Positions 45,268-54,670 of a stretch of 64,000 bases of DNA are shown here, piece after piece; the stretch's first letter is position 1; each line of letters starts with the position of its first letter. The stretch is from assembly GCF_001428245.1 (NCBI RefSeq), contig NZ_LMRV01000026.1, positions 1 to 64,000 of the forward strand, read 5' to 3'. The notes under the pieces were generated by a model. The model ran no database searches. It had not been told where the DNA came from and was given only the letters and a program-made list of their open reading frames with translations. Made by a program: the position numbers and the translations under genes. The stretch comes from Paenibacillus sp. Soil522. Its GTDB lineage: Bacteria; Bacillota; Bacilli; Paenibacillales; Paenibacillaceae.

Positions 45268-46601
45268 AGGTCCAGTCCCTCACCGGAAAAAGAAACTAAC
45301 GGAGATATTTCAATAGCCCGTGACAGGAGTTGTTCTACTGGAATACCGGCATTAATCATCCACTTTTCATGCAGCTTTAATACGAGATTTCGCGCGCTTA
45401 ACGGACTATCCTCTCCCTCCTTATTTTTCACAGGAGCAAACTCCTCTTCACGCTTCATCTTTAAAAGCGTCATTCTAGGGGCTAATGGAAAAAAATCAAA
45501 AATGAATCGTTCGAGCTTATAGGCATTAGGAGCATTCGGTCTTATTAAATTCCCCTCGGAATCAACATAATCCATCCGTTTTGAAGCTGTATGATAGGGT
45601 AATTCTGTATCGGCATGATGCTCTACGAAATCATATCTAAATAGGTGAATAGATATATTTCCCGCATGATAGGTTAAGCTTCCATCATGATCTTTTTCCA
45701 GCAGCAAATGGTTCGGAATTTCCGTGTACTCAATGACAGCAGGAACATTATTTTTTAAACAGACAATGCCAATCTTTTCGTCCGGGTTCGTTTTCTCAAT
45801 TACTTTTGATGCAATAGGGTTATTATGAGAAGCAGCCACCCCGATGAAAGACGGATCAGCTACTTTTATAAGAGCGTTATCTACATTGTAATAAAACATC
45901 CAGGACACGCCCCGCTTCTTCATATCAGCCAATGCACCCGACCGTTTTAATGACGAAAAACATTCTCCATTTCCGCTTGGGGCAAGCCTTAACTCCGAAG
46001 AAGGAGTTAGCATTAACTTACCATCGTGATCCAAAACCGGCATCGTGTTTTGCTGAAAGAAAAAACATTCATCTGCCGGATAACCAAAATAATTGGCGGA
46101 ACTAAAAAACGCAATGGTTTCTTGATGATTTTCAGGACTCGTCATGATATACCATGGAATATACTTGTTCGCTCTTCTTGAAAGGTTCAGAAGACGCTCT
46201 GCTTGCAATTGAAACAAAGACTTACGGGAGGGGAGACCAATATCCAGTGTACCTTTTGGTCCATCATGTCCTAGTCTGCTCCCTTGACCTCCAGCAACGA
46301 CGATTACCGCTACTCTCCCGCTTCGTATTAGCTCCCAGCCTAATTGTGTGTAAGCATCCTGTTCATTGTTATCATACTTATCCCAATCTTCATAACGAAT
46401 TGGCGTTATATTAGCCGAATTATCCTCGATATGCTGATCTTTTTTATGAAGTATTGCAATTAACTGTTCAAAATCCACACTTAGTATTTGATCGATTAAT
46501 TGAGTTTTCTCTTCGGGAGTCCGTCTCTCAAGAAAACGCAATACGTGTTCTTGCTTATATTTGTTTAGTATTTTTTCTGCTTTTAGAAATTCATTATCCA
46601 T
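45264..46601 (-). CDS. UDPGP-family UDP-sugar pyrophosphorylase
   Basis: About 445 aa from ATG 46601 (GAGGTG upstream). VIVVAGGQGSRLGHDGPKGTLDIG (UTP-binding GGxGTRLG...PK) is split across residues near 100-122. The fold belongs to the eukaryote-like UDP-GlcNAc/UDP-glucose pyrophosphorylases. It would make UDP-GlcNAc or UDP-Glc for envelope synthesis. Operon with the HAD gene. Confidence 0.85.
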   Translation of the reverse strand: MDNEFLKAEKILNKYKQEHVLRFLERRTPEEKTQLIDQILSVDFEQLIAILHKKDQHIEDNSANITPIRYEDWDKYDNNEQDAYTQLGWELIRSGRVAVIVVAGGQGSRLGHDGPKGTLDIGLPSRKSLFQLQAERLLNLSRRANKYIPWYIMTSPENHQETIAFFSSANYFGYPADECFFFQQNTMPVLDHDGKLMLTPSSELRLAPSGNGECFSSLKRSGALADMKKRGVSWMFYYNVDNALIKVADPSFIGVAASHNNPIASKVIEKTNPDEKIGIVCLKNNVPAVIEYTEIPNHLLLEKDHDGSLTYHAGNISIHLFRYDFVEHHADTELPYHTASKRMDYVDSEGNLIRPNAPNAYKLERFIFDFFPLAPRMTLLKMKREEEFAPVKNKEGEDSPLSARNLVLKLHEKWMINAGIPVEQLLSRAIEISPLVSFSGEGLDL

Positions 46602-46741
46602 ATCAACACCTCGTTTAAATAAGATTACCACAAATATTCGCCCTTTTGTTCCTAGGTGGCCTATATAAGTCCCCTTGAATAGCAGCCAACCATATTACGA
46701 ATAATGGTAAAAAGTAAAGTTTTTATAAAGGGGCCTCTTCC

Positions 46742-48370
46742 ATGTCATTCAGCCGGTTCGTTCGAGCGAAAAAGAAGCAAAAGAAAAAAGAAATCGTCCA
46801 CGAATTGGGATTTCAGGAGGATAATCAGCCTCTTGAGCAGGATCTTGACCGTACGGTAGGCCGTATCAAGCAGGCGCTCGGGAATAGTCCGGATGTCATT
46901 GTCCGCACGTTTCAGATAGGGAGCCGGCCGCTTTTCCGGCTTGCCGCCGTCTATATGGAAGGTCTTACGGATATAGAGAAGGTCAATAATTTTGTCACTC
47001 ATTCGTTATTGTTCGAGCAGCAAGAGAACGAGTCACCGCAATCGAACGACCATCAGAATATCTTTGAAATTGTCCTGGCCAGAGCGTTGACCGTTGGCGA
47101 TGCTAAATATCTGAATGACTGGAATGTCATGATGCATGCCCTATTATCGGGAGACATCGCCGTTTTTGTCGATAACTGCGAGGGCTGCATCATCGGAAAT
47201 CTCCGGGGCGGCGAACGAAGAGCCGTAACGGAACCCGAAACCGAGGTTAATATTCGAGGTCCCAAGGATAGCTTTAACGAATCGATCGGGACCAATATTT
47301 CTCTTATCCGCCGGAAACTGAAAAGCCCGAATCTTTGGCTGGAATCGATGAGAATCGGGAAAACATCGCAGACCGATGTATCCATCATGTACCTCAAGGG
47401 AATTGCGGAAGACAAGCTTGTAGAAGAAGTGAGACGGCGCTTGAAGGATATTCGAATCGACGCCATCCTGGAATCGGGTTACGTCGAGGATTTGATTCAG
47501 GATCAAACATTCACACCGTTCCCGACTATATATAATACGGAGCGGCCGGATGTGGTAGCCGGCAATTTGCTGGAGGGACGGATTGCCGTATTGGTTGACG
47601 GAAGTCCGAACACCCTGATTTTGCCGACCACCTTTTCGCAATTTTTTAAAGCAGCGGAAGATTATTACCAGCGGGTCGAATTTACCGTATTTATGCGGCT
47701 CATTCGCTACTTCGGTTTTTTTGTGGTGATGCTGCTGCCGTCCATGTACATCGCAGTGACCACCCACCATCATGAAATGATACCGACGCCTCTGGCGATC
47801 AATTTATTGGCTCAACGCGAAGGGGTCCCTTTCCCTGTCTTTTTCGAGGCTTTTCTGATGGAGGCTGCTTTTGAACTCATGCGGGAGGCCGGCACTCGAA
47901 TGCCGCGGGCCGTCGGTCAAGCGGTCTCCACTGTCGGCGCCATCGTGCTGGGGCAAGCGGCGGTCGAAGCAGGCATTGTGACGGCGATGATGGTAATCGT
48001 CGTTTCATTTACGGGGATTGCCAGCTTTACAATGCCCGGCTTTACTCTCACCACTTCAGCCCGATTAATCCGGTTTCCCATGATGATTGCGGCTTCTACG
48101 TTCGGTTTTTACGGGATTTTCATGTGCACGATTCTGCTTGTGGCTCACCTGACCAGTTTGCGCTCTTTTGGTATTCCGTATCTGTCACCGTTCGCGCCTT
48201 TCGGCTTCAAGCATCAAAAGGATACCATATGGCGATCGCCCTTCAAAACATCGACTACTCGCCCGGGTTTGACGGGTCCAAGGCAGGAGACCTCCTCACA
48301 GAAGGACGGGGCCCCTTCATCCGGTCAAAACGATCAAACATTGGAAGGGCGGGTACAGCATGACACTTAA
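46742..48370 (+). CDS. gerAA: Spore germination protein GerA family, A subunit
   Basis: 542 aa. A large hydrophilic N-terminal domain (about 1-300) and four to five C-terminal membrane segments. LPSMYIAVTTHHHEMIPTPL and MREAGTRMPRAVGQAVSTVG are GerAA signatures. It sits in the spore inner membrane as part of a nutrient germinant receptor. AAGGGG upstream of ATG; a TGAATA -35 at 46676-46681 hints at sigma-G, but the -10 is poor. First of the A-C-B operon. Confidence 0.92.
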   Translation: MSFSRFVRAKKKQKKKEIVHELGFQEDNQPLEQDLDRTVGRIKQALGNSPDVIVRTFQIGSRPLFRLAAVYMEGLTDIEKVNNFVTHSLLFEQQENESPQSNDHQNIFEIVLARALTVGDAKYLNDWNVMMHALLSGDIAVFVDNCEGCIIGNLRGGERRAVTEPETEVNIRGPKDSFNESIGTNISLIRRKLKSPNLWLESMRIGKTSQTDVSIMYLKGIAEDKLVEEVRRRLKDIRIDAILESGYVEDLIQDQTFTPFPTIYNTERPDVVAGNLLEGRIAVLVDGSPNTLILPTTFSQFFKAAEDYYQRVEFTVFMRLIRYFGFFVVMLLPSMYIAVTTHHHEMIPTPLAINLLAQREGVPFPVFFEAFLMEAAFELMREAGTRMPRAVGQAVSTVGAIVLGQAAVEAGIVTAMMVIVVSFTGIASFTMPGFTLTTSARLIRFPMMIAASTFGFYGIFMCTILLVAHLTSLRSFGIPYLSPFAPFGFKHQKDTIWRSPFKTSTTRPGLTGPRQETSSQKDGAPSSGQNDQTLEGRVQHDT

Positions 48371-49562
48371 GACGGGTTTCCTTGCGCTAATGATTCTATG
48401 TATGTTTCCACTGGCTGGCTGCTGGAATTACCGGGAGATGAACGAGCTCGCCATAGCCCTGGCCTTGGGAGTGGATAAAATGAAGGAGCGGGACGAATAC
48501 CGCTTCTCGTTCCAGATTGTGAACGCCCGGGATATTGCCGGCATTAAAGCAACTGGCCGAATACCGGTTAATGTTTATTCCGGTACGGGCAAGACCTTGT
48601 TAGAAGCGGTCCGGAAAGCATCGCAAAAAGTGCCGCGAAGAATTAACAATCAGCATATGCGTGTTTTTGTCATCGGGGAAGCATTGGCGAGAGAAGGGAT
48701 CGAAGAGGTATTCGATTTAATGGAACGGGATCCTGAGCCGCGTTTGACGACGAGAGTATTTATCGCCAGAAATTCCGACGCGGAGACGATTCTGAAAACC
48801 GTCACGGCAGTTGAGTCCATTCCAGCCAATGCCATTCTCGGAAAGTTGAAAATAACGGGAAGAGTATTGGCGGAAAGTTATGAAGTGGAGATGGATGATG
48901 TTATTCGCGGGCTGCTGACCAAAGGAGGGGGTCCCGTTATCAGCGGGATAAGGATCGTCGGTGATGCCGAAGCCGGAGAAAAAATTTCGAATGTGGAGCA
49001 GACCGATCTCCCGACTGATCTGTATACGAGCGGCATGGCCCTCTTTAAAAAAGGAAAATTGGCAGGCTGGGTGAAGGGTGATAAGGCCCGGGGAGTTTCA
49101 TGGATTAACAATAAAATGAAAAGCAGTATCATTAACCTCGACTGCGAAAGGAAAAAGGATGCCATCGCGATTGAAATTATCCGCTCCAACACCAAAATCA
49201 AGGCAAAGGTTCAGGGCGAACAACCAATCATCCGCATTTATATTGAAGAGATCGGCGCTGTAGGAGAAGCGTTGTGTCCGGTTGATATAAGTAAATCGGA
49301 GGAAATTCGAAAACTGGAACATCAGTTGAACGAAGAGACGGAGCATGATGTGATGGCGGCAATCAGGACAGCGCAAAAGCTGAAGACAGATGTTCTCGGT
49401 TTTGGGGCGGCTGTTGAACGGGCGAATCCGAAGGCATGGAAGAAGATGGAGAAGGAATGGGACAGGATTTTCGCGACATGCAAGGTGGAGGTGAACGTCG
49501 AATCTACAATCCGTCGTTCGGGCATGATATCGAAACCTTTTTTGCTCGAGGAAAAGAAATAA
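48360..49562 (+). CDS. gerAC: Spore germination lipoprotein Ger(x)C family
   Basis: 400 aa with a lipoprotein signal (FPLAGCWNYREMNEL, Cys near residue 21). Three-domain GerAC-type extracellular part. It overlaps the gerAA end by 11 bases. Together with the A and B subunits it forms the germinant receptor on the outer face of the spore inner membrane. Confidence 0.92.
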   Translation: MTLKTGFLALMILCMFPLAGCWNYREMNELAIALALGVDKMKERDEYRFSFQIVNARDIAGIKATGRIPVNVYSGTGKTLLEAVRKASQKVPRRINNQHMRVFVIGEALAREGIEEVFDLMERDPEPRLTTRVFIARNSDAETILKTVTAVESIPANAILGKLKITGRVLAESYEVEMDDVIRGLLTKGGGPVISGIRIVGDAEAGEKISNVEQTDLPTDLYTSGMALFKKGKLAGWVKGDKARGVSWINNKMKSSIINLDCERKKDAIAIEIIRSNTKIKAKVQGEQPIIRIYIEEIGAVGEALCPVDISKSEEIRKLEHQLNEETEHDVMAAIRTAQKLKTDVLGFGAAVERANPKAWKKMEKEWDRIFATCKVEVNVESTIRRSGMISKPFLLEEKK

Positions 49563-49589
49563 TGTGTTGTGGAAATGGCGGTGGATTAG

Positions 49590-50687
49590 ATGGAAAAAGC
49601 GAAAATCAGCCCGGGACAATTATTCACATTAATCGTTTTGTTTGATCTGGGGACCGCTATTCTGCGCGTTCTGGCCATGTCGGCGGGAAAAGACGCCTGG
49701 CTGGCCATTTTGCTGGGGACGGCGGGCGGATTGGCCATTTTCGGGGTTTATGCTTCACTATTCCGTTTGTACCCGGAGCTTCCGCTTACTGGTTATTTAA
49801 GAGCAATTTTGGGGAAATGGATCGGGTGGCCTTTAGGTTTGTTATACATTCTCTTTTTCATTCATGGAGCGGCAAGAGATTTGCGTGAGGGGGGCGATCT
49901 GATTCTCAGCTCTGTAATGGAACAAACGCCCGTGATTATCATCAATGCAGTTATGATCCTGTCGGTCGTGTACGTCCTGAATAAAGGGATTGAAGTGTTG
50001 GCAAGAACGGCCCAAATTTTCATGTTCATTTTGGCGATATTGGGACTGCTCAGCACCTTTCTCTTGTTTGCTGCCGGAGTCATCGATATTAACCGGCTGC
50101 TTCCAGTCATGGGGAATGGTCTAGGACCCGTCATACAAACAACCGTTAAACAAACAATCGAGTTTCCTCACGAAGAAGTCATTTGTTTCGCCATGCTGCT
50201 GCCTTATTTGAATCATCGGAAAATGGGGATTCGTGCGGGGTTCGCCGCTGTGCTGATCAGCGGTATTATACTCAGCTGTTCCACTGCCTTGAATATCGCC
50301 GTGCTCGGGATTGATATTGCAGGACGGTCAACATTCCCCCTCTTGTCCACGATCCGTTTGATCAATATCGGCGAGATTATTCAGCGACTGGACGTTTTTG
50401 TCGTTCTGACGTTGATTATCGGCGATTTTTTTAAAGTCGCCATCTTTTTTTATGCAGGCGCGTTGGCAGCTGCTGACCTGTTTCGAATCAAAGACCATCG
50501 AAAGCTCGTTCTTCCCATTGGGGTCATCATTTTATTTATATCCATGATGATCTCCAGCAGTTTTACTGAACAAATCGAAGAAGGGGACGTTTTGTTGGTT
50601 ACCGTGTTTTTGTTTTTTGGAGTACTATTGCCAACCTTCTTATTGGCAGCAGCAGGGGTGCGCAAATGGTTCGGATCAAATCCATGA
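49590..50687 (+). CDS. gerAB: Endospore germination permease, GerAB/ArcD/ProY family
   Basis: 365 aa with about ten membrane segments of the APC superfamily fold, the germinant-binding subunit. Marks include LPLTGYLRAILGKWIGWPLG and FPHEEVICFAML. It follows the C subunit by 27 bp, giving A-C-B order. The ligand is unknown. Confidence 0.92.
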   Translation: MEKAKISPGQLFTLIVLFDLGTAILRVLAMSAGKDAWLAILLGTAGGLAIFGVYASLFRLYPELPLTGYLRAILGKWIGWPLGLLYILFFIHGAARDLREGGDLILSSVMEQTPVIIINAVMILSVVYVLNKGIEVLARTAQIFMFILAILGLLSTFLLFAAGVIDINRLLPVMGNGLGPVIQTTVKQTIEFPHEEVICFAMLLPYLNHRKMGIRAGFAAVLISGIILSCSTALNIAVLGIDIAGRSTFPLLSTIRLINIGEIIQRLDVFVVLTLIIGDFFKVAIFFYAGALAAADLFRIKDHRKLVLPIGVIILFISMMISSSFTEQIEEGDVLLVTVFLFFGVLLPTFLLAAAGVRKWFGSNP

Positions 50688-50704
50688 CGCAGGCTGCTTG
50701 GCGG

Positions 50705-50923
50705 TTACTTTTTCTTCTTAAAATAAACAACTATCGGCTTGGTTAGCATGTATAGAATGATAAGCGTAATGAGCAGAACCTCTTCATTCATCATGGATCT
50801 GAAAGGAATCAATATATTTTCGAGGGATTCCTGAAAAGAAATTTTCAGAAACAGCAGATCCATGATGATGACAAAGCAAACACTAAGCATAAAAAGCATG
50901 AGAGAAACGATGAATATTCGCAA
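50705..50923 (-). CDS. Small two-helix membrane protein next to gerA
   Basis: 72 aa with TTG start 11 bases after AGGAGG. Two hydrophobic segments (about 3-24 and 48-66) and a basic KKKK tail. Small two-helix D subunits that modulate Ger receptors are known in Bacillus, but those are usually in the same operon; this gene is convergent with gerAB. Similar role is only a suggestion. Confidence 0.5.
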   Translation of the reverse strand: MRIFIVSLMLFMLSVCFVIIMDLLFLKISFQESLENILIPFRSMMNEEVLLITLIILYMLTKPIVVYFKKKK

Positions 50924-51004
50924 TTCGATCTCTACCTCCTATCAGCTATCCGGTTATATTATGATATATGACAATTGATTTCATTCAGCTCTAAACAGAA
51001 CATA

Positions 51005-51901
51005 TTACGTAACATTTCGAAAACTATCGATAAACTGCTGAGCACGTTTTGGTAAATAACGATCCTTCAGCCACAGAATACCGACATCGGATTGAAAATC
51101 CGCATCCTCAATATCGAGCATTTTGACGACGGTGCTTGGAAAAGAAGACATGACCGACTTCGGGAATACGGTCGCGCCGATTCCTCCTGCGACAAGCGAC
51201 ATAATAATCGCAACGCTCGAGCATTCGCATATAATATTAGGCACGAAGCCGTGCCGCTTGCACTCGTTCACGACCTGCTCATGCATACGCGTCGTTTTGT
51301 CTGTCTTCAAGGTTAGGAACGGAAACTGGGCAAGCTCCTTCATGCAAATTGCTTCCTTGCTGGAATACTCCGTCCAGGAGCTTGGAATAACGGCTACGAA
51401 CGGGTCTGAAGGCAGCGGCAAAATGGTATATTGCTGCGGATGCTTTTGCGCCTCAAACGGAAGTCTGGCGACGACCAAATCAATGGCCCGCTTCTCAAGC
51501 TGCTCGCCTAAGTAAAAGTGGTCGCCCTCCGATATTTTAAACGTGACCTGGGGATACCTTTCCCTGAACAGTTCGATCCGCTTCGGCAATAAGGAAATAC
51601 AGGACACAACCGACCCGATCGACAGGACGCCCCGAACACCCTCCTCCATCCCCTTGACTTCCCGGAGGGATTCATCGAATTGCACGAGCAGCGCTTCTGC
51701 CTTCTGCTTAAGCAGCTCTCCCGAATCGGTGAGCTTCAGCCCCTTGCCATTGCGTTCAAACAGCTTGACGCCGAGCTCCTCCTCCATCAGCTTGAGCTGC
51801 CTGCTGAGTGGCGGCTGCTCCATATTAAGCAGCTTGGCCGCACGCGTAACCTGTCCTTCTTGTGCTATAGTCAGGAAGTATTTAAGCTGTCGCATGTCCA
51901 T
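51005..51901 (-). CDS. LysR family transcriptional regulator
   Basis: About 298 aa from ATG 51901 (AGGAG eight bases upstream; MDMRQLKYF). N-terminal HTH (GQVTRAAKLLNMEQPPLSRQLK) and a C-terminal periplasmic-binding-like domain. Divergent from the aminotransferase gene with an inverted-repeat operator between them. Confidence 0.9.
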   Translation of the reverse strand: MDMRQLKYFLTIAQEGQVTRAAKLLNMEQPPLSRQLKLMEEELGVKLFERNGKGLKLTDSGELLKQKAEALLVQFDESLREVKGMEEGVRGVLSIGSVVSCISLLPKRIELFRERYPQVTFKISEGDHFYLGEQLEKRAIDLVVARLPFEAQKHPQQYTILPLPSDPFVAVIPSSWTEYSSKEAICMKELAQFPFLTLKTDKTTRMHEQVVNECKRHGFVPNIICECSSVAIIMSLVAGGIGATVFPKSVMSSFPSTVVKMLDIEDADFQSDVGILWLKDRYLPKRAQQFIDSFRNVT

Positions 51902-51919
51902 TCCGTTCACTCCTTTCAT

Positions 51920-51938
51920 CTATACCCAAAAGGTATAG
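51920..51938. promoter_or_regulatory. LysR-type operator
   Basis: Perfect inverted repeat CTATACC-CAAAA-GGTATAG between the LysR gene and the divergent aminotransferase. The form ATACC-N5-GGTAT fits a LysR box. It lies 19 bp before the LysR start, so autoregulation is likely. Confidence 0.6.
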
Positions 51939-52021
51939 ACATTCAACAAAATAGATATTTTAAATATATCGTATGTAGTGTTAGCATTCAATTATCGATT
52001 CACTTAAGGGAGATGGGCCAA

Positions 52022-53104
52022 TTGCTTCAATTATTGGAAATCGAGTTAACCAAAAACAAGAAACAACAACCAGCGGCGGATCAGCTTGGATTCGGTAATC
52101 ATTTTACGGATCATATGTTTATTATGGATTATTCGACGGACAACGGCTGGCATAAGCCGCGTATCATACCTTACCAACCGATCGTATTAGATCCTGCAGC
52201 CAAAGTGTTTCATTATGGACAAACGATCTTTGAAGGCTTGAAAGCGTATAAAACCGACGATGGCCGCGTGCTGCTGTTCAGACCTCAAAAAAACATACAA
52301 AGAATGAACCGCTCTAACGAGCGTCTCAGCGTTCCCGAGCTTGATATCGATACGGTGATCGAAGCTTTGAAGCAGCTGATTGCGGTTGATAAGGACTGGA
52401 TTCCGACGGCTCCAAGCACATCGCTGTACATCCGTCCCTTCATCATCGCGACTCAGGCGCAGCTTGGAGTAGCGCCGTCTACCCACTATCAATTCATCAT
52501 CATCATGTCGCCGGTAGGCGCTTATTATACCGAGGGCGTGAACCCGGTCAAAATTTTCGTCGAATCGGATTACGTCCGTTCTGTAAAGGGCGGCGTAGGC
52601 GAAGCGAAGACTGCAGGCAATTACGCTGCCGGTCTGAAAGCGCAGGAGCTTGCCAAGGAGAAAGGCTATTCCCAGGTGCTATGGCTTGATGGCGTGCACC
52701 GCAAATATATCGAGGAAGTCGGCAGCATGAACGTCTTTTTCAAAATCAATGGCGTCGTGCATACGCCGGCGCTCAATGGCAGCATTTTGGACGGGGTAAC
52801 CCGCAATTCCATTATTCAGCTGCTCCAGCATTGGAACGTCCAGGTTGCCCAGCGTCCGATCACGATAGAGGAGCTGTACGAGGCTAGCCGCAAAGGCGAG
52901 CTGGAGGAAGCATTCGGTACAGGGACAGCTGCTGTTATTTCTCCGATCGGTGAACTGAACTGGAAGGATGACGTGCTCGTCATCAACAAAGGACTGACAG
53001 GCGAGCTTTCCAAGAAGCTCTACGATACGCTAACCGGCATTCAGATGGGCAAGCTTGCGGACCCATTCGGCTGGATGGTCGAAGCCAGCGCCGTTAACGT
53101 CTAA
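52022..53104 (+). CDS. ilvE: Branched-chain amino acid aminotransferase
   Basis: About 360 aa from TTG 52022, which has AGGGAG nine bases upstream; ATG 52013 is in frame but directly touches the site. Fold-type IV PLP enzyme: FHYGQTIFEGLKAY, GGVGEAKTAGNYAAG (phosphate loop and Lys region), EEVGSMNVFF and GSILDGVTRNS. Length matches Bacillus BCAT. Transfers amino groups to and from Leu, Ile and Val. The divergent LysR protein is the likely regulator. Confidence 0.93.
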   Translation: MLQLLEIELTKNKKQQPAADQLGFGNHFTDHMFIMDYSTDNGWHKPRIIPYQPIVLDPAAKVFHYGQTIFEGLKAYKTDDGRVLLFRPQKNIQRMNRSNERLSVPELDIDTVIEALKQLIAVDKDWIPTAPSTSLYIRPFIIATQAQLGVAPSTHYQFIIIMSPVGAYYTEGVNPVKIFVESDYVRSVKGGVGEAKTAGNYAAGLKAQELAKEKGYSQVLWLDGVHRKYIEEVGSMNVFFKINGVVHTPALNGSILDGVTRNSIIQLLQHWNVQVAQRPITIEELYEASRKGELEEAFGTGTAAVISPIGELNWKDDVLVINKGLTGELSKKLYDTLTGIQMGKLADPFGWMVEASAVNV

Positions 53105-53121
53105 AGAACGATCTAAATACA

Positions 53122-53175
53122 AATAACCGCGGCAATCCAGTTCAACAAGCGCTGGGCTGCCACGGTTATTTTTTT
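53122..53175 (+). terminator. Terminator of ilvE
   Basis: AATAACCGCGGCA...TGCCACGGTTATT with eight T following on the plus strand. Confidence 0.8.
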
Positions 53176-53201
53176 GAGCTTTGATTAAGTCCTTAGCAGC
53201 G

Positions 53202-54020
53202 TCATCCGCGCGCGTACTCGGAGGCACGTTTGAATTGCTCGTCACTCGGGCGTACGCCTGTATAAAGGATAAATTGCTCCAATGCTTGGATAGCGAATAC
53301 TTCCGCCCCCGTAATGACCTTCTTCCCCTTCTCCCTGGCAAGACGGATCACTGGCGTCTCTGGAGGGAGCGCGACCACATCAAATACGGTCTCAGCCTTA
53401 TCGATAACCTCCGGTTCGAATGAAAGGTCGTCTGACTCTGAACCGCCTGCCATGCCGATGGGCGTGACATTCACGAGCAGAGCAGGACGTATAGATCCCA
53501 GATCTTCTTTCCACTCATATCCGTAGGCTTCTGCTAACGACCGGCCTGCAGCTTCGTTTCTAGCGATAACGTAACCGGAACGAAATCCCGCATCACGCAG
53601 CGCACATAAAACAGCTTTAGCCATGCCGCCGCTTCCGCGCAGCGCGAAAACACGATCACGCCGCACCTGATGCTGCTCGAGCAATTGCGAAACCGCAATA
53701 TAATCAGTGTTATAGGCTCGCAGCCGGCCATTATCATTAACGATCGTATTGACGGACTGGATAGCGGTCGCAGATTCATCCATCTCGTCCAAAAAAGGGA
53801 TACATGCCTCTTTATATGGCATTGAAACGGCACATCCGCGTATTCCTAATGACCGGATCCCGCCGATGGTCGCCTGCAAATCGTTAGTCGTAAATGCTTT
53901 GTAAATGAAATCAAGACCTAACTCATCATACAAAAAATTGTGAAACCGAGTTCCAAAATTTCCCGGCCTGCCGGCAAGTGACATGCAAAGCTGTGTGTCT
54001 TTATTGATTGTTGGTTTCAT
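53202..54020 (-). CDS. Shikimate dehydrogenase family protein
   Basis: About 272 aa from ATG 54020 (GGAGG five bases upstream). AroE fold: catalytic Lys in VSMPYKEACIP, Asp in YNTDYIAV, and NADP loop LRGSGGMAKAVL. It differs from canonical AroE in the first substrate block (SLAGRPGNFGTRFHN), so it may be a quinate/shikimate-like paralogue rather than the housekeeping enzyme. Confidence 0.85.
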   Translation of the reverse strand: MKPTINKDTQLCMSLAGRPGNFGTRFHNFLYDELGLDFIYKAFTTNDLQATIGGIRSLGIRGCAVSMPYKEACIPFLDEMDESATAIQSVNTIVNDNGRLRAYNTDYIAVSQLLEQHQVRRDRVFALRGSGGMAKAVLCALRDAGFRSGYVIARNEAAGRSLAEAYGYEWKEDLGSIRPALLVNVTPIGMAGGSESDDLSFEPEVIDKAETVFDVVALPPETPVIRLAREKGKKVITGAEVFAIQALEQFILYTGVRPSDEQFKRASEYARG

Positions 54021-54051
54021 CATTACCTCCATTAGACGTCGTTCATTCCGT

Positions 54052-54453
54052 TTACCCGCCCACATTGCCGTCCGTTCCGCCAAATGCAAAATGATAGCCG
54101 TCCGGGTCCTCGATTACAAATTCCTTCCATGGCCCCCCTTCTGCATAGATGACCAGCTCCACAGAAATAATCGCGCCCTTGCTGCGAAACTCTTCATACA
54201 GAGCGTCCAGCTGCGTCCAATTATCAGTGTAAACCTGCACATCGACGGCATAGCCGCCGTTAGCTGGACGCGGATTGGGCCTTACGTCAGTAGGCTCAGC
54301 CGCTTGGAACAGCTTGAGAGCCACGCCTTCCAAGCCCCCGCGCTCTGCCCACCAATCCGTAACGTTAAACCCCAGCACCTCGCGATAAAAGCTTTGAGAC
54401 CTGGCCAAGTCGGAAACCATTAATACGGTAAGCGAGCTAAGCTTATCAGACAT
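54052..54453 (-). CDS. VOC family (glyoxalase-like) protein
   Basis: 133 aa from ATG 54453 (GGAGGAG upstream). Two beta-alpha-beta-beta-beta modules, with LTVLMVSDLARSQSFYREVLGF at the start and FVIEDPDGYHFAFGG at the end. The metal ligands cannot be assigned with certainty. Function may be dioxygenase-, resistance- or isomerase-like. Confidence 0.85.
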   Translation of the reverse strand: MSDKLSSLTVLMVSDLARSQSFYREVLGFNVTDWWAERGGLEGVALKLFQAAEPTDVRPNPRPANGGYAVDVQVYTDNWTQLDALYEEFRSKGAIISVELVIYAEGGPWKEFVIEDPDGYHFAFGGTDGNVGG

Positions 54454-54670
54454 CTTATCTTCTCCTCCTTTATTCGCATAGTGATCCTTAAAAGTATTCG
54501 CTTCTTCATTTTCATTTCCTTTTTCTGTATCGGGCGAACGCACTAAATCCGATGATTGCAACAAATCAGGTAGCAAACAATTATAGCCAATCTTTCTATG
54601 CCATTCTGTCCGCGAGTCGGATAGGATGTAATAAATAACGATAAAAAACGGTTAGAAGGATGATTATGCT

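Noticed and set aside
46676..46706. Sigma-G promoter of the gerA operon
   Set aside because: TGAATA is present, but the -10 at proper spacing matches only about four of seven positions, so it is mentioned only in the gene entry.
51680..52021. N-terminal extension of the branched-chain aminotransferase
   Set aside because: The open frame runs back through the LysR gene in antisense; the family length and ribosome site support a start at 52022.
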